Source: Gemmobacter aquatilis (GTDB lineage Bacteria; Pseudomonadota; Alphaproteobacteria; Rhodobacterales; Rhodobacteraceae). From it: 64,000 nt of DNA. Shown piece after piece: positions 62,112-64,000 of the stretch. The translations under genes and the position numbers were made by a program. Location: the NCBI RefSeq assembly GCF_900110025.1, contig NZ_FOCE01000001.1:661382-725381 (forward strand), in the 5' to 3' direction. The notes under the pieces were generated by a model. It worked only from the letters and a program-made list of their open reading frames with translations. It searched no databases and was not told the DNA's origin. Within the stretch, counting starts at the first letter, position 1; the number at the start of each line of letters is the position of its first letter.

Positions 62112-63425
62112 ATGTCCACGCTCACCGACGCCCTCGCGCCGTTCGACGCCGAGGTCGTGCATGTCGGCCAGTTCGATCTGGCCTCGGTCTTTCGCGAACG
62201 CCGCCTGCGCCGCGCGCAATTCCTGCAATGGGCCGAAGATCCGCGCTTTGCCAATGTGATCGCGCATTGGGATACCGCCGACAGCCTGTTCGGCGGCACG
62301 CGCTACTACACCGAAACCGTCGAAATCGACGCCAGCTCGATCCGCCGCAATCCGTCGGAACCCAATGCCGTGTCGGTCATCGCCGAACTGTCAGGCGATG
62401 CGAAAGAGCTGATGCCGCGTCAGGTGCTGCGCCGCCAGATCGAACGTGCGGCGGCCATGGGCTTCAAGGTCGATGCCGCCTTTGAATTCGAAGTGATCCT
62501 GCTGGACGAAGACGCAACCACGGTGCGCAGCAAGGGCTTTGCCGGGCTGGAGAAATTCGCGCCCGACAACAAATGCTGGTCCGGCACCACCGCCAATACC
62601 CATGCCGGTTTCATCGCCGCGCTGGAGGCGGAGATTCTGGGCCATGACATCGCGCTGCACGGGCTGGGCGTCGAACTCGGGCCGGGCTGTCTGGAGGGCA
62701 CCCTTGCCGCGACCGAAGGTCTGCGCGCCGCCGATGATGCCGCCTTCTTCCGGCTGGCAACCCGCGCCTTTGCCCGCAAACACGGCAAGACCGCCAGCTT
62801 CATGCCTTACCTTGGCGCCGAATATCCCGGCATCGGCGGGCATATCTGCCTGTCGCTGAAAGATGCCACCACCGGCGCCAACCTGTTCTCCTCGCCCGAC
62901 GGCCATACCAACGCGCTGGCCGGGCAATTCATCGCCGGGATGATGGACATCGTGCCCGAGGCCTTTGCCATGTGCACCGGCACCGTCAACGCCTATCGCC
63001 GTCTGGCACCGGGAAGCTGGGCGCCGAAATCGCTGACCTGGGCCGAACATCCCTTCACCGTCGCCGTCCGCTCTGCCCCCCATGCCGGGCCGCTGGCGCG
63101 GCTGGAATTCCGCGTGCCGCCCGCCGATTGCAACCCCTATCTGACCATGGCGATGATGCTGGGCGCGGGGCTGGATGGTATCGCACGCGGCCTGCCCGCC
63201 CCTGCCGCCACCGCCTCGGCCGGGCCTGATTTCGTGCCCGAAGGTGCCCAGCGCTTCCCGCGCGATCTGGCCGAAGCCGCCGACCGGCTGGATCGTTCGG
63301 CCGCCGTGCGCCGCATCTGGGGCGACGCCTTCACCGACAATTACGCGGCAGCCTGCCGCGCCGAATACGCAAGCCTAGCAAAAGCTGTCAGCGCGGAAGA
63401 GCGCGCCCGTTATCTGGAGGGATGA
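62112..63425 (+). CDS. Glutamine-synthetase-like ligase (gamma-glutamylamide type)
   Basis: A 437-residue glutamine-synthetase-family protein. The C-terminal catalytic domain has FEFEVIL (metal-binding Glu), ELGPGCLEGTLAATEGLRAADDAAFFR, the GIGGHICLSL strand (substrate His), and LEFRVPPADCNPYLTMAMMLGAGLDGI. The N-terminal beta-grasp part is divergent. It is more like PuuA/GlnA-type gamma-glutamylamide synthetases than true glutamine synthetase. It lies 23 bp after the ferredoxin reductase gene and 4 bp before a second ligase gene. It probably joins glutamate to an amine; identity of the amine is unknown. Confidence 0.82.
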   Translation: MSTLTDALAPFDAEVVHVGQFDLASVFRERRLRRAQFLQWAEDPRFANVIAHWDTADSLFGGTRYYTETVEIDASSIRRNPSEPNAVSVIAELSGDAKELMPRQVLRRQIERAAAMGFKVDAAFEFEVILLDEDATTVRSKGFAGLEKFAPDNKCWSGTTANTHAGFIAALEAEILGHDIALHGLGVELGPGCLEGTLAATEGLRAADDAAFFRLATRAFARKHGKTASFMPYLGAEYPGIGGHICLSLKDATTGANLFSSPDGHTNALAGQFIAGMMDIVPEAFAMCTGTVNAYRRLAPGSWAPKSLTWAEHPFTVAVRSAPHAGPLARLEFRVPPADCNPYLTMAMMLGAGLDGIARGLPAPAATASAGPDFVPEGAQRFPRDLAEAADRLDRSAAVRRIWGDAFTDNYAAACRAEYASLAKAVSAEERARYLEG

Positions 63426-63429
63426 GAGA

Positions 63430-64000
63430 ATGAACAAGATGGTTACCGGCACCCAAGCGCGCACCGATACCGACTATCACCGCGACATCGAAGCCCCCGG
63501 CCGCGCCGCGCTCGTGAAACGCGTCCGCGACAAGATCAACGCCCTGGGCGTAGAATATATCTATTATCAATATATCTCGATCACCGGCCGGGTGATGGGC
63601 AAGGCCGCCCCGGCGCGGCATTGGGAAACCCAGGCCCGCAAAGGCGTGCAGACCTGGATGGGCGGCGTGGCCAACGTCACCCCCGATTTCAAGGGCAACC
63701 TGATCGGCTTCGACAGCAATGCGATGGAATGTATCGCCCTGCCCGACCCCGACACCTTCTGCCAGCTGCCCTGGGACAAGCGCGTCGCCCGCGTGTTCTG
63801 CACGCTGTATTACAGCCTCGAGGATTACACCTCGCCCGGCATGTATTACGAACATGACACCCGCGGGAACCTGAAGCGCTTCGACGCCGAATTCCGCACC
63901 AAACACAACGGCCTGCACCTGCGCGTCGGGCTGGAGCCGGAAATGCTCTGGCTCAAACCCAAGGCGGGCGAAGTGCGCCCCTATGAAGGCATCACCGAGG
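63430..64000 (+). CDS. Second glutamine-synthetase-like ligase, N-terminal part (runs off the window)
   Basis: The first 190 residues of a second glutamine-synthetase-family protein. The beta-grasp domain runs INALGVEYIYYQYISITGR and KAAPARHWETQARKGVQTWMGG, with FDSNAMECIALPDPDTF and the start of the catalytic domain (VGLEPEMLWLKP) near the window end. It is only distantly related to its neighbour. Two adjacent ligase paralogues suggest either two substrates or a heteromeric enzyme. The start is the ATG at 63430, 4 bp after the upstream stop. C-terminal motifs cannot be judged. Confidence 0.85.
   Translation, partial: MNKMVTGTQARTDTDYHRDIEAPGRAALVKRVRDKINALGVEYIYYQYISITGRVMGKAAPARHWETQARKGVQTWMGGVANVTPDFKGNLIGFDSNAMECIALPDPDTFCQLPWDKRVARVFCTLYYSLEDYTSPGMYYEHDTRGNLKRFDAEFRTKHNGLHLRVGLEPEMLWLKPKAGEVRPYEGITE

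Overview
The window is about 64 kb of GC-rich chromosome. Gene content and order point to an alphaproteobacterium of the Rhodobacteraceae (Rhodobacter/Gemmobacter/Tabrizicola-like). The main pointers are an RpoE-ChrR pair with the five-gene operon known beside it in Rhodobacter sphaeroides, a class-I-like PHA synthase, a DUF3035 lipoprotein next to lspA, rbfA near truB, and an intergenic repeat present three times. I saw no rRNA, tRNA, IS element, prophage or CRISPR array.

Layout. 1-7658 (minus strand): heparinase-like gene, purH, lspA, DUF3035 lipoprotein, an M16 protease pair and the start of mutL. 7810-13508: housekeeping genes (gph, rsmB, an SDHAF4-like gene, dapB, rbfA, a phosphodiester-glycosidase-like gene, truB). 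13650-17875: an odd glycan-type trio: GT2 glycosyltransferase, an 841-residue SGNH plus glycoside-hydrolase-like fusion, and a free-standing SGNH paralogue. 17967-23971: the singlet-oxygen/furan-fatty-acid locus, with divergent sigma-E-type promoters between the five-gene operon and rpoE-chrR. 24077-26258: mutY and an AlkB-like membrane hydroxylase.

26268-29988 is the most striking block. An ECF sigma factor and a two-cysteine NrsF-type anti-sigma factor lie divergent to a complete bufferin-type RiPP operon: DUF2282 precursor, DUF692/MNIO enzyme, DUF2063 partner and DoxX membrane protein. A candidate ECF promoter precedes the precursor gene, and a 10-bp stem-loop separates precursor from enzyme. 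By family knowledge this is a periplasmic copper-handling peptide system.

30044-41115: purU; a flavin monooxygenase next to an activator that lacks the sigma-54-contacting GAFTGA loop; a four-gene lipid-A/undecaprenyl glycosylation operon; and phasin plus PHA synthase. 41119-44338: a probable quinone/catechol detoxification set (glutathionyl-hydroquinone reductase, CatE-like VOC protein, DoxX protein, LysR regulator). 44393-46625: CoA-transferase and AraC regulator.

46940-64000 is a catabolic island for an unidentified nitrogen compound. It holds hydantoinase/oxoprolinase subunits HyuB and HyuA, a five-gene branched-chain-type ABC transporter, an XRE-cupin (PuuR-like) regulator, a class III aminotransferase, an aldehyde dehydrogenase, a P450 with its own ferredoxin and ferredoxin reductase, and two glutamine-synthetase-like ligases, the second cut by the window end. 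The set resembles a gamma-glutamyl-amine pathway with a P450 added. The substrate is not evident from sequence.
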